Below are positions 41,184 through 49,114 of a stretch of 64,000 nucleotides of DNA, piece by piece. Within the stretch, counting starts at the first letter, position 1, and the number at the start of each line of letters is the position of its first letter. A program made the translations under genes and the position numbers. The notes beneath the pieces were generated by a model. That model was not told where the DNA came from, did not search any database, and saw only the letters and a program-made list of their open reading frames with translations. Source of the stretch: Poriferisodalis sp022821985 (lineage in GTDB: Bacteria; Actinomycetota; Acidimicrobiia; Acidimicrobiales; Poriferisodalaceae); contig NZ_OZ244781.1 in the NCBI RefSeq assembly GCF_965219595.1, positions 2,976,001-3,040,000 on the forward strand, given 5' to 3'.

Positions 41184-42497
41184 TCACGCGCAGAGGTCGT
41201 TGTTGGCTACGACGGGACGGCCAGCGAGCACCGTGTGACGAACGCGGCCGGTCAGTGTGCGGCCCGCCCAGGGCGAGTTGAGGCTGCGCGACTGGAGGTC
41301 GGCGGCGCGCACGATCCATGACTCGGTGGGGTCGAACACGGTGACGTTGGCGGGCGATCCCACTGCGATCGGCTGGCCGTGGTCGATGATGCCGGCGATG
41401 CGGGCGGGTGCGGTGGAGACCACCTCGACGAAACGCGCTGGTGTCATCTGGCCGGAGGCAACGAGCTCCGACCACACCACCGATGCCATCGTCTCCACCC
41501 CGATCATTCCTGGAGGGGCGTCGACCAGTGGCCGCTCCTTGAGCGACGGATGGTGGGGGGCGTGGTCGGTCGCAACAGCGTCGAGCGAGCCGTCGACGAT
41601 GCCCCGGCGCAGTGCCGCAACATCGTTGGCCAGCCGCAGCGGCGGGTTCATCTTGCCCGTCGTGCCGAGCCGCTCGACGTCGTCCTCGCTGAGCACCAAG
41701 TGTTGAGGGGTGACCTCTGCTGTCACCGCCACGCCATCTCGTTTGGCCCGGGCCACCAGATACATGGCCGCGGCGACCGAGAGATGCAACACGTGGTAGC
41801 GACCTCCTGTCCGCCGGGCGAGCTCGATGTCCCGGTGGACCACCGAGACCTCTGCCTCGGCAGGCCGGCCGCGTAACCCAAGTCGCTCGGCCACAGCGCC
41901 GGCGTTGATGACTCCCCCGGCGACCATCGCAGGATTCTCCGCATGCTGGCTGATCACTGCACCGGGCAGCCGCACGGTCGCGGCCAAGGCGGCTTCCATC
42001 AGCGCGTCGTCAGCCACGCAGTCGCCGTCGTCGGTGAAGACGCGCACGCCTGCGTCATACAGTGCCGCCAGATCAGCGAGCCGCTCCCCCGCCCGCCCCT
42101 GGGTGATAGCCGCTGATGTCCGGATATCGCACGGCACACCGGCGGCCAGAGCGAGCACCTCGTTGACCATGTCGGGTGTGTCGATCGGCGGGTTGGTGTT
42201 GGGCATGATCACGCAGGCCGTCACACCGCCCATCGCTGCACCTGCTGCACCCGAATCCATGTCCTCGCTGTCGGTGGCGCCCGGCGTACGGAAGTGGACC
42301 TGGATGTCGACAAACCCGGGCATGATCCACGCATCCGACGCGTCCAGCGTTCGCCGCGCCGCCGGGGCCTGCCCGGCAGGCACTACCGCAGCGATGTGGC
42401 CTCCCTCAATGACCACATCGACGGATGCAGCGCCTGCGTCCTCGGATCCGGCCGGAGCGATCAGCCGACCCCCGGTGATCACCAGCTCTGCAGTCAT
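41184..42497 (-). CDS. Dihydroorotase-like amidohydrolase
   Basis: A 437-residue class I dihydroorotase-type enzyme. Metal-site elements are QVHFRTPG at about residues 66-73, FTDDGD near 149, SQHAEN near 180, HVLHLS near 230 and ATDHAPHH near 307. The first His of the usual HxH is Gln66. Similar QVHFREPG sequences exist in some bacterial dihydroorotases, to my recollection, so this need not mean loss of function. No other pyrimidine genes are adjacent. It may be the housekeeping PyrC or a paralogous cyclic-amide hydrolase. Confidence 0.8.
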   Translation of the reverse strand: MTAELVITGGRLIAPAGSEDAGAASVDVVIEGGHIAAVVPAGQAPAARRTLDASDAWIMPGFVDIQVHFRTPGATDSEDMDSGAAGAAMGGVTACVIMPNTNPPIDTPDMVNEVLALAAGVPCDIRTSAAITQGRAGERLADLAALYDAGVRVFTDDGDCVADDALMEAALAATVRLPGAVISQHAENPAMVAGGVINAGAVAERLGLRGRPAEAEVSVVHRDIELARRTGGRYHVLHLSVAAAMYLVARAKRDGVAVTAEVTPQHLVLSEDDVERLGTTGKMNPPLRLANDVAALRRGIVDGSLDAVATDHAPHHPSLKERPLVDAPPGMIGVETMASVVWSELVASGQMTPARFVEVVSTAPARIAGIIDHGQPIAVGSPANVTVFDPTESWIVRAADLQSRSLNSPWAGRTLTGRVRHTVLAGRPVVANNDLCA

Positions 42498-42598
42498 CTG
42501 CTCACCCTAAGCAACCAGTCGTGACGGCGGGCGTTCCGCGATCACGCGTTCAGCTCTGCACACAGAATGGCGAGCGGATCGCCCGGTACGGTTTGGGC

Positions 42599-43501
42599 AT
42601 GACTCTTGCCGATGTTGCTCCGCCTGCCAGCGATTTCATCTCGGACAGTCAGCGTGCCAGCTACGAGGCGAACGGCTACCTGTGCCTGCCGGGCTTCGTT
42701 GGGCCGGAATGGCTCGGCGAGCTGCGTGCTGTGACGGCGGAGTTCATCGACGCCAGCCGCTCAGAAACTGCCTCAGGCAAGGTCTTCGATCTCGAACCCA
42801 CGCACACGTCCGATGCGCCCCGGCTGCGGCGGCTCATCTCACCGGTCGATCAGCACCCGACCTATGCGCGGTTCACCTTTGAAGGCCCCCCGGCGCAGCT
42901 TGCCTCGGCCCTGCTCGGCGGCCCGGTGCGCTACCACCACTCCAAGCTCAACTTCAAGTGGTCTGGCGGCGGCGAGGAAGTGAAGTGGCACCAGGACATC
43001 CAGTTCTGGCCGCACACTGACTTCACCCCGCTCACGATCGGCGTCTATCTCGAAGATGTCGATCCTGAGATGTCGCCGATGGGCGTGCTGCCCGGCAGCC
43101 ACCGGGGTCCGCTGTTCGACCAGTACGCGCCCGACGGGAGCTGGGCGGGGTCGATGGCCGATGCCGATGTGGCAACCCTGGATCTGGACCAGATGGTGTA
43201 CCTCGGCGGGCCGGCCGGCTCGGTCACCGTTCACAACTGCTGCATGATCCACGGCTCGCTGCCGAACAATTCGCCGCGGCCCCGGCCGTTGCTGCTGCAG
43301 ACCTACTCGGCGGTCGACTCCTACCCGATCAGCCATATCGGCGCGAACGGCGTGCTGGGATCAAGCGGCGGCCGTATCTGCGGCGGCGAGGCGTCCCAGA
43401 TGCTCACGATCGGCGGTCGCCAGATGCACGGTGCCCCCGACTGGTCCCGCAAGGGTCCGCCGACCATCTTCGGTTCCCAGCAGAAAGACGCTGACGGCTG
43501 A
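42599..43501 (+). CDS. Phytanoyl-CoA dioxygenase family oxygenase
   Basis: A 300-residue Fe(II)/2-oxoglutarate-dependent oxygenase of the PhyH family. The iron facial triad is visible as WHQDIQFW (His131, Asp133) and MIHGSLPNNS (His218), with the 2-oxoglutarate Arg probably in the following RPRPLLLQTY. I chose ATG 42599 (MTLADVAPP); the upstream part of the frame overlaps the divergent control region. PhyH members hydroxylate acyl-CoAs, ectoine, alkylphosphonates or small metabolites; the substrate cannot be assigned. It is followed 42 bases later by an APH-type kinase gene on the same strand. Confidence 0.87.
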   Translation: MTLADVAPPASDFISDSQRASYEANGYLCLPGFVGPEWLGELRAVTAEFIDASRSETASGKVFDLEPTHTSDAPRLRRLISPVDQHPTYARFTFEGPPAQLASALLGGPVRYHHSKLNFKWSGGGEEVKWHQDIQFWPHTDFTPLTIGVYLEDVDPEMSPMGVLPGSHRGPLFDQYAPDGSWAGSMADADVATLDLDQMVYLGGPAGSVTVHNCCMIHGSLPNNSPRPRPLLLQTYSAVDSYPISHIGANGVLGSSGGRICGGEASQMLTIGGRQMHGAPDWSRKGPPTIFGSQQKDADG

Positions 43502-43543
43502 GCAGCGGAGTTTGCGCAGGCGAGATCACGAAGCTGGCAATCC

Positions 43544-45118
43544 GTGACGAGTGGCGAGCAACAGCACCCGGTGCCTGAGTTCTACTCGGCGCTCGATATC
43601 GCAGTACGTCGGGAGATAGCTGATTGCGCCGGCCTGGTCGAGGCCGAGCGGCTCAGCGGCGGGGCCAGCATGGAGACGTACCGGCTGCACTGCCGGCGCG
43701 CTTCGGACCCCCAGGCGACGTTCCAGATCTGCCTGCGCCGGGGACCTGGCGGCGAGGACCGCGAAGGAGACAACGTCACCGGAGTGGCCGCAGAGGCGCA
43801 GTGCATGACTGTCGCCCGCGCGGCCGGGGTGCCCGAGCCCGAGGTGCTGTACGTGCTGACGCCCGATGACGGCGTCGGCGCGGGGTTCCTGATGGAGTGG
43901 CTGGACGGCGTGACGCTCGGAGCCCGCATTGCCCGGCTGCCCGAGCTCGAGAACGCCCGCTCAATGTTGGCGTTCCAGTGCGGTCAGGAGATGGCGCGCA
44001 TTCACCGCGTCGACGTGCACGCGACGGGACTCGCCCCGGTGCTTCGCCGTTTCGATCCGGCCGACTACTTGGCCGAGACATGGGATCGCTGCAAAGAGAT
44101 GCCCACGCCGCAGCCGATGATCGACTTCGCCGCTCGCTGGCTGTCCGAGCAGCTCGCAGGGCGCGGAGCCGTCGATTTGACCCTGGTGCACAACGACTTC
44201 CGCAACGGCAACATCATGGTGGACGCCGATGTCGGCCTGATCGCTGTGCTCGACTGGGAGACCGCTCACATCGGCGACCCCATGCGCGACCTGGGGTGGA
44301 TGTGCACCAACTCGTGGCGCTTCGGCCAGCGGCACCTGCCGGTCGGCGGCTTCGGACACTACGAGGACCTGTTTGCCGGCTATGAGAGCGTGGTCGGCCA
44401 CCCCGTCGATCGGGATCGTGTGCAGTTCTGGGAGGTGTTCGGCTCGTTCTGGTGGGCGGTCGGCTGCCTGTCCATGGCGGATCGTTACCGGATGGGTTCC
44501 GACGCCACCGTCGAACGGCCAGGAATCGGCCGCCGCAGCTCGGAGTGCCAGCTCGACTGCGTCAACCTGATCATCCCGGGGTCGGTGGAGTTCCAGCCGT
44601 CCGTGCATGAATTGGGTTTGTTGGATCCTGACTTCGGCCGGCGGCCTCAAGGAACGTCGCCGCTCGGCGGTAGTCACACCAGTGCTCACGCGCACGCTGC
44701 CGCGGGAGATATGCCCCGCGTGGACGAGCTGCTCGAGAGCGTGCGCGACTTTCTGCACGGCGAGGTCCGTCAGGCCACCGAGGGACGCACGAACTTCCTG
44801 GCGCTCGTGGCAGGCAACTCGCTCGACATCGTGTTGCGAGAACGCCTGATCGGGCCGCAGCTGCACCGCTACGAGCTGGAGCGGCTCACTGCGCTGGTCG
44901 GCGACAGCGATTCGATGGCCAGCGGCCGCGCCGCTCCGGATGCACAGATCGCCGAGCAGGTCACGGCGTTGCGGTGGCGTCTCGTGCACGCACTGCGCGA
45001 CGGCTCCATGCCGCTCAACGAGCCCGGGCTCGCCGACTACCTGCGCACCTCAGTCGCCCACCAGGTGGCGATCGACCAACCCAAGTACTCAGCGTTCCGC
45101 CACATCGCCACCCTGTGA
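43544..45118 (+). CDS. APH-type phosphotransferase fused to DUF6285-like domain
   Basis: A 524-residue protein. Residues 25-330 are an aminoglycoside-phosphotransferase/choline-kinase fold, with the catalytic loop VHNDFRNGNIMVDAD near 215 and the Mg-binding LDWETAHIGDP near 236. After a linker, about 385-520 resembles the helical DUF6285 domain (DELLESVRDFLHGEV, FLALVAGNSLDIVLRERLI). In other actinobacteria, to my knowledge, these are usually neighbouring genes, so this looks like a fusion. GTG start. Related kinases act near acyl-CoA metabolism genes; the substrate is unknown. Confidence 0.82.
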   Translation: MTSGEQQHPVPEFYSALDIAVRREIADCAGLVEAERLSGGASMETYRLHCRRASDPQATFQICLRRGPGGEDREGDNVTGVAAEAQCMTVARAAGVPEPEVLYVLTPDDGVGAGFLMEWLDGVTLGARIARLPELENARSMLAFQCGQEMARIHRVDVHATGLAPVLRRFDPADYLAETWDRCKEMPTPQPMIDFAARWLSEQLAGRGAVDLTLVHNDFRNGNIMVDADVGLIAVLDWETAHIGDPMRDLGWMCTNSWRFGQRHLPVGGFGHYEDLFAGYESVVGHPVDRDRVQFWEVFGSFWWAVGCLSMADRYRMGSDATVERPGIGRRSSECQLDCVNLIIPGSVEFQPSVHELGLLDPDFGRRPQGTSPLGGSHTSAHAHAAAGDMPRVDELLESVRDFLHGEVRQATEGRTNFLALVAGNSLDIVLRERLIGPQLHRYELERLTALVGDSDSMASGRAAPDAQIAEQVTALRWRLVHALRDGSMPLNEPGLADYLRTSVAHQVAIDQPKYSAFRHIATL

Positions 45119-45140
45119 CGGCAGCGGGCGATGCCGGCGG

Positions 45141-45566
45141 TCAGCGCCAGAGGGCCAGCAGCACACCGATGACGCAATAGGAAATCAGCGGGTAGCCGGC
45201 GTTGATCGCCCACAGCCGCAGGCTGCGGCCCTCGAAGGCGTAGTTCACCGCGTGGGAGGTGAGCACGAAACCCACGCCTGCCAGCAGGCCGAGACCAAGC
45301 CCCTCGCCGAAGGTATCGGTATCGAGGCCTTGGCCCAGCAGCGCCAGCGCCAAGGTGAAGATGAACGCCAGCACGATCGCCAGCACGTAGGGGTACCACT
45401 GGCGTGGCGTGCCCTTCATTGCTTCCATGTCGTCGTCGGTCAGCCCGACTTCGGCCATCCACGGCTTGGCCAGCGTGCCGTACCACGCCGCACCGAGCAC
45501 CTGGTTGAACACGATCGCCACGATGATCGCCCACCAGTTCAGGCTTCCCAGATCCATTGCGTCCAT
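45141..45566 (-). CDS. DUF1761-like membrane protein
   Basis: A 141-residue protein with four hydrophobic segments. It begins LNWWAIIVAIVFNQVLGAAWYG, matching the start of DUF1761 proteins. A charged loop follows (GLTDDDMEAMKG), then three more membrane helices ending GYPLISYCVIGVLLALWR. I chose ATG 45566 because GAGGGGA lies just upstream; the open frame extends further without a ribosome site. Function unknown. Convergent with the APH-fusion gene. Confidence 0.78.
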   Translation of the reverse strand: MDAMDLGSLNWWAIIVAIVFNQVLGAAWYGTLAKPWMAEVGLTDDDMEAMKGTPRQWYPYVLAIVLAFIFTLALALLGQGLDTDTFGEGLGLGLLAGVGFVLTSHAVNYAFEGRSLRLWAINAGYPLISYCVIGVLLALWR

Positions 45567-45698
45567 GTGCGTCCCCTCACGTCCTGGTTGCCGGCGACCG
45601 GCTCCCGCGCTGAGCCTAGGTCTCGGCATCTGCCCGCTCGTCCGACGGGGCCGGCGGCCGGGGCCTGTGAAGCGAGGCCGCAGCGAAGCAGCAGATTC

Positions 45699-46634
45699 TC
45701 AGCCGGTCGAGGCGTTCTGGTACCAGCCGCCGCCGATGAGCGTGCCGTCTACGTCGATGAGCCACATGCGCATGGTTTGGGGGCCCTTGGCGTTGACCGG
45801 GTTGTCTTTGGCGGTGATCCAGCCGCCTTCGGCCGTAGCCCTGTGCACTGCGGGCCCCAGCAGGTCCTCGATGTCGGTGCCGATGAGGCTGGGGTCGATA
45901 TGGGCCAGGATCTCGCCATCGGGCGCTGCGAGGATCCCCGTGAAGAACCCGCCGAGTGCACCGGTCGCGTTGTAGTACTCCGCAGTAGGTGTGAGACCAG
46001 CGGCGATGCCCTCCGGATCGTTGGAGAACTCGAGGAAAGCTGCCAGGCCGCCGCTGCGAAAATGCTCGGCCGCTTCGGAGAAGAGCCGCGGCGCTAGCTC
46101 CTCGGTGTCGACGTACCAGCCCGAGCCGAACAGCAACCCGTCATGGCGGACCACCCAGGCGTTCTTGAACTCGAACACGTCTTCGTCGCCCAGCGTTTGC
46201 GTGGCTGGGTTGACATACACGTAGGGCACCCAGCGTCCTGCCTCGGTGGCGGCCAGCATCTCGGGGCCGAAGTTGTAGCCGTTGATGTCGGTGCCCATGG
46301 CACCCTTGACGTCCTGCCCGCGCCGGCCGGGGTCGTAGTGGCCGACCACGACATCGTTGCGGTCGATGACGAACACGTACCACTCGTTGTCGATGCTGGC
46401 CGGGTCGTTGTAATGGGTAAGCACGGCACCGAGTCCGTCGGTCTCGTAGCGGGCGATGGCCTGGTCGACGACGAACTGCGTGTAGGCCACTGGATCGGAC
46501 TTCGACGGTGCCACAGTCTCATCGCCAGCGCTGCTGCCGTCACTGCCGGTGCAGCCGGCGATCAGCAACATCCCGGCGACTGCGACGGCGGCCACGGCCC
46601 GTGCGAGCCCGCTGGTCTTCAGATCAGCGCGCAT
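45699..46634 (-). CDS. Lipoprotein with two Cache-like sensor repeats
   Basis: A 311-residue predicted lipoprotein: basic start, hydrophobic stretch AVAAVAVAGMLLIAGC with the lipobox Cys, then an acidic/Ser linker. The body holds two related units. The first runs about 50-175 (VFVIDRNDVVVGHYDP, KNAWVVRHDGLLFGSGWY) and the second about 185-311 (GILAAPDGEILAHIDP, MRMWLIDVDGTLIGGGWY). The shared DxDG..IGxGWY pattern is typical of Cache ligand-binding domains, which usually sit on chemoreceptors or kinases. Here the domains stand alone, so it may be a stand-alone solute sensor or binding protein. Confidence 0.75.
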   Translation of the reverse strand: MRADLKTSGLARAVAAVAVAGMLLIAGCTGSDGSSAGDETVAPSKSDPVAYTQFVVDQAIARYETDGLGAVLTHYNDPASIDNEWYVFVIDRNDVVVGHYDPGRRGQDVKGAMGTDINGYNFGPEMLAATEAGRWVPYVYVNPATQTLGDEDVFEFKNAWVVRHDGLLFGSGWYVDTEELAPRLFSEAAEHFRSGGLAAFLEFSNDPEGIAAGLTPTAEYYNATGALGGFFTGILAAPDGEILAHIDPSLIGTDIEDLLGPAVHRATAEGGWITAKDNPVNAKGPQTMRMWLIDVDGTLIGGGWYQNASTG

Positions 46635-46697
46635 CAACAGGGTGGTTCGGCGTTCCCATCGTTGTGCAGCGCCGCGTCCCACTCAAGCCGCGGAGCC

Positions 46698-47465
46698 CTA
46701 CAAGCCGCCGGCCACGGTGCAGCTGGTGCTTGTGAGTTCGGGACGTGGGGACGTGTCAGGGACGTTCACAAACCCGGTGATGTTCCAGCTGCCCTGGGCG
46801 AGATCCGAAAACGTGGTCGAGAGCCCGCCTGCCGGCGAGTCGATCACACCGTCACCGTCGAAATCGATGTCTTGGAGCGAGGTGAGTTGCCCGACCCTCG
46901 GGTAGCCCGTCGAATGCTCCACGAATGTCTCCCAAGCGGTAGCGGTCGATGCTGCTGGCTCGTTCAGCGACGCCGTCACCGTGATCGAGGAGGCAGTCGT
47001 CGAACACGAGAGGCTTCCAGGCGAGTCCTCCTCGGGAGTCGTCGTCGTGGTCGTCGGCGTAGTGGCGACTGTGGTCGTTGGCGCAGCCGCTTGGGTAACT
47101 GTGCAAGTCGTTTCTCCGAACTTGATCCACGACCCATCGGTGGTCTGCTTCACCACCCACACGGTGTAGGTGCCCGTTGACAGCGACGAGAACGTCACTG
47201 AAGCGGTTCCAGAAGCGCTCCTCCACGCCACGATCTGTGATGAGCTGTCGCCCGCGGAGTTCTGCACGAAGGCCTCGTACTGGAAAACGTGGGTCTCGCC
47301 GGTCCACGACATCCCGAGCGAGCCCGCGCCCGCCGTACACGTCACGCTGCCGGATGCCTGCGCGCTCGTTGTCAAGAGCGTGCCGGTCACCAGTGCCACG
47401 AGAAGCGCAGAAGCCGCCACGCCTCGAAGAGCTCTCCGGGGCTGTGCTCGTGCAGCTCTGCTCAT
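46698..47465 (-). CDS. Secreted two-domain protein with Thr-rich linker
   Basis: A 255-residue secreted protein. The signal peptide has a basic start, the hydrophobic stretch GVAASALLVALVTGTLLTT and a likely cut after AQA. Two small beta-sandwich-like domains (about 38-125 and 150-255), each with a Cys near its start and end, are joined by TTTVATTPTTTTTTPEED. The first resembles a fibronectin III-like fold (STGTYTVWVVKQTTDGSW). I recognise no named family. It lies next to the Cache lipoprotein on the same strand, 63 bases upstream of its start, so the two may be expressed together. Confidence 0.7.
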   Translation of the reverse strand: MSRAARAQPRRALRGVAASALLVALVTGTLLTTSAQASGSVTCTAGAGSLGMSWTGETHVFQYEAFVQNSAGDSSSQIVAWRSASGTASVTFSSLSTGTYTVWVVKQTTDGSWIKFGETTCTVTQAAAPTTTVATTPTTTTTTPEEDSPGSLSCSTTASSITVTASLNEPAASTATAWETFVEHSTGYPRVGQLTSLQDIDFDGDGVIDSPAGGLSTTFSDLAQGSWNITGFVNVPDTSPRPELTSTSCTVAGGL

Positions 47466-47572
47466 ATGAACAGAGCATATGTGTTGTCACCCAGATACAG
47501 AGCCCACGTTGACCGGTCAGATGGCTGTCACATACTCGCGACCTCCCGGGCCATCCGGCCGCTCTCAGGAAG

Positions 47573-48043
47573 TTACGACTCGGCGGCTGCCTTGATGGCT
47601 GCGAGGGTTGCAGCCATGCCGGAACGTACGACATCAGCCCTCGCCGCCAACTGTTCGGCACTCAATGGCTGGAGCGTAGGCGGCAGGCTGAGCACATCCC
47701 AGATCTCCGTCAGCGATGTGCCGCCCGTGCCATTGGGCGCCATGCGGTAGGTCCAGCGCACATAGGGACCTTCAGGGTCCTGCGGGCGGGTCACCCACTC
47801 GAAGCACTCCGACGGCTGGGCCACGGTGACCGTGCAGGGCACACTCCACTCGCGGTCGCCGATTCGGTTGTGCCCTTCGAAGGTCGAGCCTTCAGCAGCA
47901 GGCGTATCGCTGGTCCAATCCGCCCCGACATTCTCCGGGCTCCACTCCCCCATCCGAGGCACGTCGGACACCAGGGCATAGACGGCATCGGGAGTGGCCG
48001 CGATGTCGACGCTTGCTTCGTGCTGCATTCCATGAACGGTCAT
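47573..48043 (-). CDS. SRPBCC-superfamily protein
   Basis: A 156-residue START/Bet v1-like protein of the polyketide cyclase/dehydratase type. The N-terminal strand and helix HEASVDIAATPDAVYALVSD and the following VPRMGEWSP are characteristic. GSTFEGHNRIG and a long C-terminal helix (about 120-156) complete the fold. Such proteins bind hydrophobic ligands; no specific ligand is indicated. Divergent from the SCO6745-family gene. Confidence 0.82.
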   Translation of the reverse strand: MTVHGMQHEASVDIAATPDAVYALVSDVPRMGEWSPENVGADWTSDTPAAEGSTFEGHNRIGDREWSVPCTVTVAQPSECFEWVTRPQDPEGPYVRWTYRMAPNGTGGTSLTEIWDVLSLPPTLQPLSAEQLAARADVVRSGMAATLAAIKAAAES

Positions 48044-48208
48044 GGGCGAAACCGTAGTTTCATCCGTCTGTATGGGCGCAGGAGTCGGCTACGGCCCCGA
48101 CGAGGCACCGCGATGCAGCCCGCCGCGCCATACCATTGCGGCGACCGCGGCGGGCCGTATTGCCACCCGCTGCCGCCGATGCCGAGAGCTACGGAACGAG
48201 GAGCACAG

Positions 48209-49108
48209 ATGGGCGAGATCCCCCGAACCGAGGACCGTCGCAGCCCGATCCGGCGGCTCGGGCGAACGGTTGAGCCGATTCACACCGTCGCTTACTACTC
48301 GCCTGAGATCTACGGCTTCAACGACGACGGTTTCAAGGGCTGGTGGCATGCGTACTTCGCGTACCGCTCGGCCCCCATGGGCAGGGTGAGCGCTGCGACC
48401 GTGACGTCGGTGTTCTACAACTTCGCCCCACGCATGGTGGAACGGGCGGTGCCGAGCTGCTGGGACATCATGGACCCCGACGCTGTCCGGGCTCGCCAGC
48501 TCGAACTCACGACGGCGGCGATGCAACGGGCCTTGGGCGAGTACCCGGATCAGGGCGAGATTGCCGCAGCCGCGTCTGCGCTGCGCAGCTTCGCAGGAGA
48601 TCTGCCGACCGGGGCTCGACCGCTCTATGCAGGATGGGCAGCGGAGCCGTGGCCGGCCGACAGCACAGGCGGCGGCGATGTGATGGACCTTTGGCACGGC
48701 TGCACGCTGCTGCGAGAGTTCCGTTTCGACGGCCACAACATCGCGCTCGCCGCCGGCGATCTGGATCCCGTTGAATGCCACGTGATGATGACCACCGGCG
48801 GGCATGGCAACGGGGCCACGATCCAGAAGATCCGGGGCTGGAACGCCGACGAATGGGATGCCGCCTGCCAACGACTCATCGATCGCGGCTGGACCACGGC
48901 TGACGGCGAGCAGACTCCCGAAGGCAACGCTGCTCGCCGGGCGGTCGAGCACGACACTGACCGGCTGTCATTGGCCGCGGCCGATGCCTTGCCTCCGGAT
49001 GATCTCGAGGCCCTGCTGGGACAGCTTGAGCGCATCATGGGCTACCTGGTCGAGACTGGCATCGTGGCGGGCGTCTGGCCGCCGCCGCACGTCACCGTTG
49101 CCGCCTGA
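48209..49108 (+). CDS. SCO6745-family protein
   Basis: A 299-residue protein of an actinobacterial family (SCO6745 type) of unknown biochemical role. Recognisable family text includes VEPIHTVAYYSPE near residue 24, HAYFAYRSAPMGRVSAATV near 50 and SVFYNFAPRMVERAVPSCW near 70, with a C-terminal helical region (LEALLGQLERIMGYLVETG). GAGGAG six bases before the ATG fixes the start against a much longer open frame. It is followed six bases later by glnS on the same strand, so the two may be co-transcribed. Confidence 0.78.
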   Translation: MGEIPRTEDRRSPIRRLGRTVEPIHTVAYYSPEIYGFNDDGFKGWWHAYFAYRSAPMGRVSAATVTSVFYNFAPRMVERAVPSCWDIMDPDAVRARQLELTTAAMQRALGEYPDQGEIAAAASALRSFAGDLPTGARPLYAGWAAEPWPADSTGGGDVMDLWHGCTLLREFRFDGHNIALAAGDLDPVECHVMMTTGGHGNGATIQKIRGWNADEWDAACQRLIDRGWTTADGEQTPEGNAARRAVEHDTDRLSLAAADALPPDDLEALLGQLERIMGYLVETGIVAGVWPPPHVTVAA

Positions 49109-49114
49109 GGACCT

